A DNA stretch of 64,000 bases from positions 744,001-808,000 of the forward strand of contig JBLDXI010000025.1 of the NCBI GenBank assembly GCA_047495785.1, written 5' to 3'. The position numbers and the translations under genes are program-made. Below the pieces are notes generated by a model. It saw only the letters and a list, made by a program, of their open reading frames with translations, was not told the origin of the DNA and made no database searches. Shown one piece after another: positions 43,672 to 53,100 of the stretch. Source of the stretch: Lepidodermella squamata (Eukaryota; Gastrotricha). Position 1 is the stretch's first letter; every line of letters begins with the position of its first letter.

Positions 43672-43874
43672 CGCTCCAACTACATTGAACGTTTTTACAT
43701 TGCGAATTCTAATAGACAGCTACGAATGGCATGATACCACTTCTACCCTCATTTTATATATTTTTACACTACATACATGATTGTTTTGATACATTTTACT
43801 CGTTAGGAGGCTCGAGTCAACGCGCCGAGAGCGTCTATGACGGATGGTGGTACAAATAAAATCCTTCACATGCC

Positions 43875-43878
43875 AATG
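43875..43878 (+). repeat. Target-site duplication, right (AATG)
   Basis: Second copy of the 4-base target AATG; host exon 3 sequence resumes immediately after it with GTGGACTGGTTACGC. Confidence 0.75.
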
Positions 43879-45487
43879 GTGGACTGGTTACGCTTCTTTC
43901 TCCGCAAACGTTTGGCCTCGCCCGATTCAAGAGGTAAAAGGTTACATACGGAGGCAAGGGAACTGCTACGGCAATGATGTCGCCATTTTCTATGACGTCA
44001 AGAACGCTCAGGAGTGTGCGAACAAATGCGACCGTGTCTACCGCGATCGATGCGTCGCATTTGTATTTATCCGAAAAGACAAAGACTGTTTTCTAAAATC
44101 AGCATCCTGTAACGGCCCAGGGGCCACCAATGACGATGATAAGGACCCTTGGATGTATGACAAAGTCCACAAAGCTCGTCCTCCAACTATGCGATCCGGC
44201 CTCTTTTTGCCGGGCTACGTTTCTTTAGTCACATTTGAGTGCGCTGCCGGAACTACTAGCAACCTAATGTCGCTTTCAAAATGCGCAGATTTGTGCAAGA
44301 GCAAGCGCGGAAAATGCGTTGCTTATGAGCACCAATACGTTGACCCGCCCGGGGGTCAATGCTGCATGTTCTACAGTGCGCCGTTGACGACTCTGACGGT
44401 CAGCACCCCGAGTTTTATTTACTACCCAACAGACATAGACAAAGGCCCATGTCCGTACGGCGTCAGATATCAGGACACTTGTTTGATCGTTCTAAATATG
44501 GAATTATTGGCAGCTACTGATCACGCCGCTAGGTGTTCTGCTATGGGCGGAACTTTGACTTTGCCAATTCATGCTCCAGAGAAACAAAGGCTAATCGTGG
44601 ATGTGTTGGCAAAATTTGGGGTACTGAAATATCCGCATCCAGAAACAATATTCGATTACGGCGCGCTAAACAAAGCCACCTATTCCAAGAGCTCGCCTTA
44701 TTTTGCATCGCAGATAAATAAGCTGAACTTGTCTTCTTCACCGGCTTATGAGCTGTGGCCTTGGTCTTGGCCGTGAGTTTATCCTTACAAAGTTTTAACC
44801 AAGTGAAGCAGTGAACCGTAGATAAAAATGTTGATGATATGTGTTCATATTGGACACTGGAGGGACTTTTATCTTAAAAAAGCGAATATTTAACGGCCCA
44901 GGGAACATTTAAGGAACAAAAATTCTGAATTCAGTAAAAACGGCCAGAATTTTTGTAGGGAAATGCACAGGCCATAGACAACACTGTGACAGATAGGACA
45001 TCAAAGATCTTTCCCTAGGGAATTCATTCGAGCTGAGTGCGGTTGGTTGAATAATTTATTGCGATATTCCGATTTTTTTCGGCTGTGCATATTGGACTTC
45101 GTATTGACTTGTATTGATAGACTAGTATTGATTGTTGGATAGAGAAGTTTCCAACGTGGATAAACTATTTCTTTCAAAATTTTCAAAAATTTTCCGAAAG
45201 AGCCAACCGCAGCAGAAGTATGGCTACTTTTCCAAAATCACCAATTTTAGCCCTTTTTGGCGAATTTTAGAAAATTATCCATAAAGGACCACCAGATGTC
45301 CCTGGTATCATTAGATAGAGGGCTGTTTCTAGTATATATGTATATATCGTTAGCGCCTTTAAATAAGTCTGATTTAGGTTTGTTTATATCTTTTTCAAGG
45401 TGAGGGGTGACAAGTAATAAGTCATTTGTTGCCGCACGTTGAAAATGCCGCTTTTTACTTTTTTTTACTTTTTACGCTTTTTACTTT

Positions 45488-45625
45488 TGAGAGAAGCACG
45501 AAATATAGATCGAGTAAAACTCATTCACCTCGTGAAATCTCGTCTCCACTGGCCTGTCGGCTCGTTCCGCCTCGATTTCACTCGTTTCATTCGTTTTAAT
45601 CGATCTATATTTCGTGCTTCTCTCA
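45488..45625. repeat. 26-bp perfect inverted repeat (hairpin)
   Basis: Arms 45488-45513 and 45600-45625 (TGAGAGAAGCACGAAATATAG... and its complement) flank an 86-base loop. Intron location; function unknown. Confidence 0.75.
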
Positions 45626-45685
45626 TAAATAGATTCCTACTCATGTTATATCATACAAATATAGCATTCGTTTTAAAAATATAGC

Positions 45686-45880
45686 GTTAGTAGGTATGCT
45701 CATGCAATATTTTTTGATACAGCACTCGAAAATCGTTTATATCTGAACTCGCCGAACTTACTCATCTCCACTTGTCTGCGACTCGTTCCGATTCGTAAAT
45801 CTCGGCCGGCTCCGTTCAGATATAGACTCTTTACTCTTGCTAGATCAGACAAATATTGCATTATGAGCACATCTACTAAC
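45686..45880. repeat. Imperfect inverted repeat, about 195 bp
   Basis: GTTAGTAGGTATGCTCATGCAATATTT at the left faces AAATATTGCATTATGAGCACATCTACTAAC at the right, and TATATCTGAAC/GTTCAGATATA pair inside. It has the look of a decayed foldback element. Confidence 0.6.
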
Positions 45881-47095
45881 ACTATATTTCACTAACACTA
45901 ACACTAAATTTCACATCATTTTTTTTTAATTGTATACGTAGTCCTGATTTCGACCCCAATGAATGGCTTGTCGGGGCAGGCTCAACTTTTTTCAACGATG
46001 TACTTGTTTACGATCAATTCATACCTATTTGTGAAATCCGTGAGTTTTCAATGATTTTTCTCATTCGAATGTACGCATTTCCCACGTTTAGCTGTAAGTC
46101 AATCATATCCCCAAGATTGCCGATTTACTCCAGCAGGTCGCGAGTATAATGGTCAAATGTCGAAAACTGCAAGTGGGGCTTCGTGCGCCAGATGGGACGC
46201 TACAGCCTACAGCCAAATGCAATACAGATTCCCTGAGCAGAGCGTCAAGCATTCCTACTGTCGGAATCCGGACCCCGCTTTGATGCCAAACGGCCCGTTC
46301 TGCATGCGGGATGATGATAAAACCAAAGCTGAATATTGCGATTCTTTGCCAATGTGCGGTGAGTTAGCTTAGAAGTCTTCGAATTGACTTTCGTTTGCAT
46401 CCTGAATAATGATTTCAGCCGAATCTGACTGGGCAACTGGTCAGGTGTTCACAGATCCTTATATGCCCTACGCAGCCATAACTTTAAGCAACGATTCTTA
46501 CAAATGGACAACCGAACGCTTCGACACGAATGCGAGTGCGATCTGTAGCCTAGATATGCCAGATTGTAAGCCTAAACGCGAATGTTTACTGCGACGCATT
46601 TATGTTTCTGTTAATAGGGTGTCCATATTATTTTCAAGGCAGTTGCTACATAATCTATAGAATGTCTAGAAACCGAGCCGAAGCCGCCGCTATCTGCCTG
46701 AAAACGAATTCTCACCTGCTCACAATAGAAAGTGAGGCTGAGCAGCATTACATCACAAGCATAACAATGCACCTTGGAAGTAAGCTGCCTAACCAATATA
46801 GAGTCTCACTTTACATTTTGAAACAGGAAAATGGCAGGGCGGTGTAATGGGCTATCATCTTGGAATATCGTCGCGTATCAACGCGACTGGTCAATATCCG
46901 AAATGGGACACCGGAGCGGCGGTTACTTTTTCAAATTATCAGAAAGATAGGCCATATGCGACGAACTCATCCCCATATTCAATTGTCGGTTGCATATACT
47001 TCGGCTTTGAGAATAATTATTTGTCCAGCGAATGGTACGACGATTCTTGCACTTCTAACGCCTATCCAATCTGCGAGATCGAACTGGCCGGATAA

Positions 47096-47776
47096 AAATT
47101 TACCGGGCAGTTGACAATATCAGTACACAATACATATAGTTGTCGGTTGGTCTCATTTGCTAAAATCATTGCTGCGCCTTTACCACTCGAAAGTTTGACT
47201 TAAACTTGGGTTGAATTGGTTTGATTAGCGAACCTTCATATTATCACTTAATTTTTATTTCAAACGTTCTACCGAATTCTAGCGATTCTTCTTGCAGTTT
47301 TCGGCGTACAAGATGGGCCAGGGTGAGCCTCCGTAGCTCACTCATTGTGGCTACGATCAACGATCTTCAAAATACAATTACAATTGAAATGCCATCAAAA
47401 TAGAGGAAGAATTTTAGTTATTTCATTTGTTGTGTTCATGGTTATCGTTAAAAATTCGATTCGCATACACTATGTACAACTAGGGAGGAAGTTGTTTTGA
47501 ACCTGTAGGCATTTTGGCAAGATTTTGGCGGGCTCCGAGCTTTAGTATTTAAGTTTAGTGATATTTCTTGTTTCTTGGCTCATTTTATAGGTGAGAGCAT
47601 GTAAGCTGAGTAGCAATCTCTAATAATCTTCTGTTGTGTGAATAATCGATTATTTTCTTCAGCGCTTTAAGCTTTATAATAATTACGCACATGACTAATG
47701 AAATTCAAAGTTTCAATTTTCCATTTATTCCGTTCATATCCTGTTGATTATTTCAGATGATACATTGATATATCTG
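47096..47776. other. Intergenic after lectin copy 2
   Basis: About 0.7 kb between the lectin stop and the DUF1295 pseudogene. It corresponds to 56744-57776 behind copy 3 (the phrase AATTACGCACAT...TTTATTCCGT recurs in both), so it is part of the duplicated block. No other feature was recognised. Confidence 0.5.
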
Positions 47777-48190
47777 CAAAAGGATAAAGTGATGCTCGCT
47801 CAGTTATATCAATATCCAGGCCGGAGTTTCTTTCATGTACTTTCGATAGTTACTCGCTTCCGGTCCTTTCAGCATGTGCGCCTCGGTAAGGAACGTCGTA
47901 ATGGTAAGAACCACAGTGTTGACCGATGCTTCAAGCTTCTCAATAACAAAATACCAACCAGCACGCGGTAAAGCCCACAAGGCGATGCACCAGTGGAATG
48001 TCGACTCGGCGACGTGAGTTAGGATGTCGCGATCAGTTCAAAATGCCAGTCTTCAAAACTTTCAAATCTTTGCGATGTGGATCGGTGACGAAGGCTCGGT
48101 GCTGCTTGTCGGCAATGCTAGCGATTGCGCGGCAAACGAAGCGTCCAAAGCATCAAGCAGATGGTTATCGGAAACGATGTTGAAATAGGG
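47777..48190 (-). pseudogene. DUF1295/steroid-reductase-like pseudogene fragment
   Basis: The minus strand matches exon 2 of the intact gene at 57777-58783, from the C-terminal KETPAW and stop back toward the exon start. A one-base insertion near the SRHPNY codons (GCGACGTGAGTTAGGATG against GCGACGTAGTTAGGGTG) breaks the frame. About 18 bases are missing near the exon start, and a small in-frame insertion lies near 47930. No exon 1 counterpart was found upstream. It is a non-functional remnant left by duplication of the lectin plus reductase block. Confidence 0.75.
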
Positions 48191-48429
48191 CGCAGGAAAT
48201 GAAGTCCTAAAATTATCAATTTTAGTCAATTGTTTAATCCAAGTTCACGACAGTTTCATTTGGGATCAGTTTAATTTTACTTCGTTTTTCAATTAACTCG
48301 TCAAAGCCTAACGGCATCTTTTCCTGTCACCCTATATTTGAAAAAAATCCAGTAGGGTGACTAAAACCACAGGGCGTCTAACTGGCATATCTAATTGGCG
48401 CCTGGGGATGAGCCTGGTAGGGTTAACTC
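48191..48429. other. Spacer between pseudogene and TIR element
   Basis: Short AT-rich stretch where the similarity to the intact reductase locus stops. Nothing was recognised. Confidence 0.3.
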
Positions 48430-49461
48430 GTGCGCAACTTTCGTGGGCGTAACCTGTGTGCGCGACCTGTTGTGTGTATAGTGTATGGGCGAAACGCGTG
48501 TCCAGAAGGCGACCAATAAAAATTGTGTTAAATAAAAATAAAAATGTAGTTAAATTTCCATTAGAAGGTATCTATTACACGACTCACGCTCGATTTTTTC
48601 AGACTTTTGCTTTGACTGTTTTTAATTAAATTCAGTGAAACATGAAACACAAACCCGGCGTTTGCAAGACATGCCGTAAAAGGCGCCGAAAGATTCACTT
48701 TATTGCGCAGCTTGCGAAAAAGCCAATCTGGAACTAGTTGGGGCCGCTTTGAGGTGTGAAGGCCCTCTAGTCGCAGTCGATGTTCGCGTAATAATAACCC
48801 GCGATTCGCCTTCGAAAAAGCGCGGACGGCCACCGAAGCGCCTCGAAGTGCCAGTCGCCGTTAAATCACATTGTAATTTCATAATTATTCCTTTTTTCAT
48901 TTTTATGATCCACCTTAATTACAATAGCGCCTCCGCCGCGTAAGCAGATGCATGCCGAGGAAGAGCCAGTGGCTAAACGGAAACGCGGAATAATTTAAAC
49001 TTTTAGGCTTGGCACCATCACGTCAACTCAAAAATTTCGAAAAATCACCCCACGTTTTGGTCCTTCGTCGAATTTTGCTCATCCAAGAAGAGCAACTATC
49101 GAAAACCTGTTACTCCAGCAGGCAACTGCCACTAACGTGAAGCCACAACGACAGCAAATCGACAACCCGTACAACCAGAAGTTGCGATTTCGCGCTGAGC
49201 AACTAGAAACCGACCTTGCTAAGCTAAAAGGCCAGCGTCTGACGGCCGCTAAAGAAAATAATCGTCAAGTTGAAATGTTCAAAAAGTTTTTAGACGGCGC
49301 TGGCGTTCATCACCCTAGCATTTCTGGCGGCTGCTGATATTTTTCCGAATTTATTTGTTGTTAAAATGAAATTTCCCTTATTTCTGACTATTTTCCGAGT
49401 TAATTACTAAAGGCTGCGCACACAGGTTGCCACAGCAAAAGTTACGCACAGAAAGTTGCGC
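48430..49461. mobile_element. Candidate DNA transposon with inverted ends and DNA-binding-protein remnant
   Basis: GTGCGCAACTTTCGTG-GCGTAACCTGTGTGCGC at 48430-48463 faces a complementary block at 49416-49461 (GCGCACACAGGTTGCC...GTTACGCACAGAAAGTTGCGC) with a small gap. Between them lies a broken frame with a CxxC motif, an AT-hook and a coiled coil (48642-49337). Inverted ends around an internal coding remnant suggest a ~1-kb DNA transposon. No transposase motif was recognised, so the superfamily is unknown. Confidence 0.5.
48642..49337 (+). pseudogene. Broken frame: CxxC, AT-hook and coiled-coil protein
   Basis: From ATG 48642 the frame gives a CKTCRKRRR segment, then a one-base frame change is needed to read YCAACEKANLELVGAALRC and the AT-hook core KKRGRPPKRLE (about 48814-48850). 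Downstream, KRKRGII ends at a stop at 48998. A further open frame to 49337 has a heptad-like stretch (RFRAEQLETDLAKLKGQRL) that predicts a coiled coil. Splice sites could link some pieces (TTTTAG at 49009). A zinc-knuckle plus AT-hook DNA-binding protein, from the enclosing element or a captured host gene, is the best guess; the frameshift argues that it is dead. Confidence 0.35.
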
Positions 49462-50175
49462 TTACGGGAATTGACCCCTGGTAGAGCAGGAAAAGCTTTT
49501 CAGTTTGGGTTTGAGGTAACTCAGAAGTCAGCTGGAACTGTACTAGCTGCGCTAACGACGATGCCGTTCCCGACCTGGCACAACTTGGTTTCCACAGTTC
49601 GCAGGTCCGGTTTATGTCTTGAATACCCTATCAGGGAAACATCAAGACTTGGCAAGGCACTACTTCATACATTATTGTGAATGAATCGAACATTGAGGAT
49701 CTGCCATTCATGACCCTAAATATCGTCATAGAGAAATAACTACAGCGAAAATGGCATCGCCTAATTGATGATCACATGACACATGATTATTATCACAAGC
49801 TAGTTAGTTCGATAGCGCGATGCCAGCCGGCAGATCCTTACATACCCTTCCATGTTTCCAGCTAGAAGGCCTTTAGCTTTACGTCAATCAGTGTTTAGTC
49901 TCTGTACCACCACAATATTTTCCGATGCATTTTTCGTCGAACAAACGCAAACCTAACGATTTGAACTAAGCAAAGCTCGATTTAAACTAAGATCGATACC
50001 GCCGCCTCGGCTGTGGACGCCAAACCCCAGCACTGCAAAAATGAACCAAAGGTGCGCTGCCTTGATTCATTATCTAATCAATCACTGCGTTTATGAGGCG
50101 TTGCTTAACAGCACATGTCAACACGGAGGCCATAATATTGCATTTGCTGAGATTCGACGGGCATTTAATACAAAA
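49462..50175. other. Upstream region of lectin copy 3
   Basis: About 0.7 kb before the copy 3 start. The last part resembles the region before copy 2 (GATCGATACCGCCGCCTCGGCTGTGGACG and CTTGATTCATTATCT). No TATA box was clear; nothing else was recognised. Confidence 0.4.
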
Positions 50176-53100
50176 ATGTTTCTCCTAAATTGTCTACTTT
50201 TCACAGCCGCATTCAGCCTGTGTCATTGCCAATCGGTGTTGAGTACATTCGAAAAATGGGTTAGCAAGCCTGAGTTTGAAGGCATGCTACCAGCGACTCT
50301 GTCGCCGTACTACGAAGGGTCAACTGACTCGTTAACTGCATGCACGGGCTACTGCACGGGAAACCAAAGCTGTAGCAGTCTCGCTTACAGCAAATCAAAG
50401 CGAAGTTGCAAGCTGTACAGCCACGTCGGATCACCTACTCCGCTGCCTAAATTGAAGCAAGATTCAGAATCAAATCACAAAATGTACTACAGGGTTAGTA
50501 AAATATTGCCAGCTGCCTCATTGTAAGACGTGTATTCGGCAACAGAGCCACTTTTGCCCGCCAGGCTGGATTGCAGACAACGAGAACGACCGTTGCTATC
50601 TGTTGCAAAATGAATCGCTCTGGCGCCAGTATTCGTGGAAGGTTTGCAGTGAAAACTTTCAGTCGGAGCTGGTAACCTTTCAAAACGTCCAACAGCGGCA
50701 GAAGCTATACCAGGTTTTTTTGCAAACTTGACTAGTTTGAGGATATCTACAATACTAAAGATAAAATAAAAACATGGTTAGATAGATATATTAAAATTGT
50801 AGATATCAGAAAATAAAAGCTCCCTAATGGCCTCGGTTGGGGTCACCTTAAATGCAAAAAACACATTTTCCGGACGTAGTACCGGAAGCACACCAAGTTG
50901 TGTGACGCGCGCGCGTACAGCCAAAACCTTGTAGTGCCCAGTGCGCGTAAACCTTTTTTATTTTGTTTTTTCACGCGAGAACCCCATATTCATTTGAAAG
51001 AGTATTGTCCGAAGTTTATTTTGGTATAAAAATTGCCACGAAACTCTAATGTAGCCCCTTGACATCAGCGCGCGCGGCCTAATTTCGTTAAAAATTCCAT
51101 TTTCGCATTTCGCGCACGTGATACGGAATCAGGAATCAGGTAGGCCTACCGCGCGCACACATACAGCAGGAGGCGGCTACTTTCCTCAAATAAAGTCGTT
51201 CATAATTTGATTTTATGATATTGAACGATTGAGCGCAAGGTGTTAGAAAAAAGTTTCCTCTCAGCTTGATTTTTCGCGTTTATAGCTGCCTATTAGCTCC
51301 CCAGTTTTCCTCACAAACTTGCTAAATTATTTACCTAAAATGCATGCATTACACGGTGTCCACTAGCAGATAAACTGACAGGATCTTATCTGCTATGTTA
51401 ATGGTTTATCTATATTTTGGATGGCGGTTGGCCGGCCCCAGCTATTGCTAGTTACCGATTAAAAGGAGCGGAAATTCGAACTATAGCCTCTTATCGCCCG
51501 ATTGCCCTCCGGCTTTTAGGATTATTTTAGCGCCATATTTTTCCCGTTTTCATAAACCATCTACCGTATTGCTGCAAATACCAACCCTGGCTTATGCAAA
51601 ATTGGAAGGCTGAAAATCACCCGCCCTGCCCCTCAAGTCAAGTCATCCCATAAAAATTCAAGTCACAAGTCAAGTCAAGTCTTCAAAAAAGGGCTGAAGT
51701 CAAGTCAAGTCATGTCAAGTCATGAATTTTTTCGTCGATTTCATCACTAATTAGCAGTTAAAACTGGGGAAAAATCAACTTTTTGACTTGAAATGACTTG
51801 ACATGAATTGACATCAAGTTACACAACTGGAGCGCTCACAATTTCCCATGACTTCACTCATCAACTCATCAGATTATAAAAAATTTCATCAAAAATGCTA
51901 TATTTTGTATCAGGAAAAACGAGTTTGCTGCCACTGTTGTCACATTTGGAAAATAGGCAATAAATCAAATTCAACGGCTTGGAAAAATGGCGCAAACCAG
52001 GAATTTTTCTTCAGCCTGGGAAACAACATTTTATCTCAGGCGCAGCTTTAACCCTGTTAACCTTTAAACGAGTGCGGGATTATGAATCTGGCTCATCCAT
52101 TCGCTTGGTTCCGGGGTTATTACTAAACGAGCGTGGGTCAGTATTTTATAATTACGTGGCGTGAAAGATTCGATACAAGGCGAAGGTGTGAGGTCATTGA
52201 TTTTCCGCTGCTAATGATACTGTTACGACCGAAGTCCGAAAGCGACCACATCGCGGTCTGGTCGACCAGACCCCGATGTGGCTATAGCCTATTTACACGT
52301 CGCGCTCTGGTCGACCGGGTTGCGACGGGCCTGCAATCTCTCTTATCAAACACCTTTGTCGGGATTCGGCTCATAGGTGTCAACCCAGGTACGGTGTGGG
52401 CTCCAAATAGAGAACAATGGACGCGCGTGCGCATTGTCCCGCCGTGCTCCGGCTCACACTTATTGCGCGCAAGCCAGAGCCCGACTGCGCTTATTGACTG
52501 AGTTGAGTGGCCGAACATGTTTTTTAATTAATATAAAATGTAAAAAAATGGTGAAGTCACAAGCTGTATGTCTCACGCACTGTAGTCAAACGATATATAT
52601 TCAGGGCCAATTTACTGATTCGCGATTTTTGTTTCCGCTTGTTTTGTTTAATCGAGCCATTTTGCAAATTTTCTGTTATTTTTGTGACTCAAGCTGTGGC
52701 CGCTCAGGGGCTAGTAGACACTAAACTACAGTATTTCTGCTTCGCTTCCATGGAGATAAAAAATAGAATGACTAGTAAAAAGTTGAAATCAAAGGTAGAG
52801 TCGAGGATTTCAAATTCGCTATTTTGGAAGATATCACGATCCTTCAAACTAACGAAATCATCTATCTTCGTCAATCGATATTGATCGATTTTTCGATTTT
52901 TCTCGATATCGTGTCTAATTTTAAGCCTAAATAAAAATAAATGCAGATTCGAAATCCTCGATGTCGACTCGACCTAGAGGTCAACCTTGGGTTTCTTGGG
53001 GTTTTAAAAATCTAGGCGTAAATTCACATTACATTGGCAATTTTGGCCATGAATTTTCAAGAATAGATGATTATCAACTTTAAATACGACAGTGTACAGT

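Larger units (their letters stand above)
39042..43874 (+). mobile_element. Full-length Jockey-like non-LTR retrotransposon
   Basis: A 4833-bp element with a ~200-base 5' leader, two intact overlapping ORFs and a ~200-base 3' tail without poly(A). The ends are defined by comparison with the empty site in lectin copy 3 and by the AATG duplication. A gag-like ORF with zinc knuckles followed by an endonuclease plus reverse transcriptase ORF is the plan of Jockey-group LINEs. Both ORFs lack stops and frameshifts, so the element is recent and may still be mobile. It is in the same orientation as the disrupted host gene. Confidence 0.9.
44773..45941 (+). other. Intron 3 of lectin copy 2 (1169 bp) with inverted repeats
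   Basis: Only 49 bp in copy 1, but 1169 bp here and 1151 bp in copy 3. It contains a TATCGTTAGCGCC...GTGACAAGT block (45345-45420) related to the hairpin at 54611-54802 of copy 3, plus the hairpins at 45488-45625 and 45686-45880. No gene was found. Confidence 0.6.
37472..47095 (+). pseudogene. Mosaic PAN/C-type lectin/kringle gene, copy 2, disrupted by retrotransposon
   Basis: Exon pieces: 37472-37789, 37848-38015, 39004-39041 (exon 3 start), then an inserted element, 43879-44772 (exon 3 remainder), 45942-46039, 46092-46358, 46419-46565, 46618-46779, 46827-47095. Architecture equals copy 1 (17063-19961) and exons 1, 2 and 4-7 match copy 3 in length. Exon 3 is cut inside the codons for ...NVTKWW by a 4.8-kb non-LTR retrotransposon. 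Leaving out the element and one AATG, exon 3 is 932 bp, exactly as in copy 3. No other stop or frameshift was seen, so the insertion is young. A normal full-length product is not expected unless the whole element is removed as intron sequence, which the frame and splice sites do not support. A shorter chimeric product from a start inside the element is possible. Confidence 0.85.

Noticed and set aside
48561-48943. A single intact gene encoding a zinc-finger AT-hook protein
   Set aside because: A one-base frame change separates the CxxC part from the AT-hook part and no splice pair repairs it convincingly, so it is listed as a broken remnant.
51643-51830. CRISPR-like array
   Set aside because: Units are short, irregular and simple-sequence in nature, without unique spacers of fixed length; the genome is eukaryotic.
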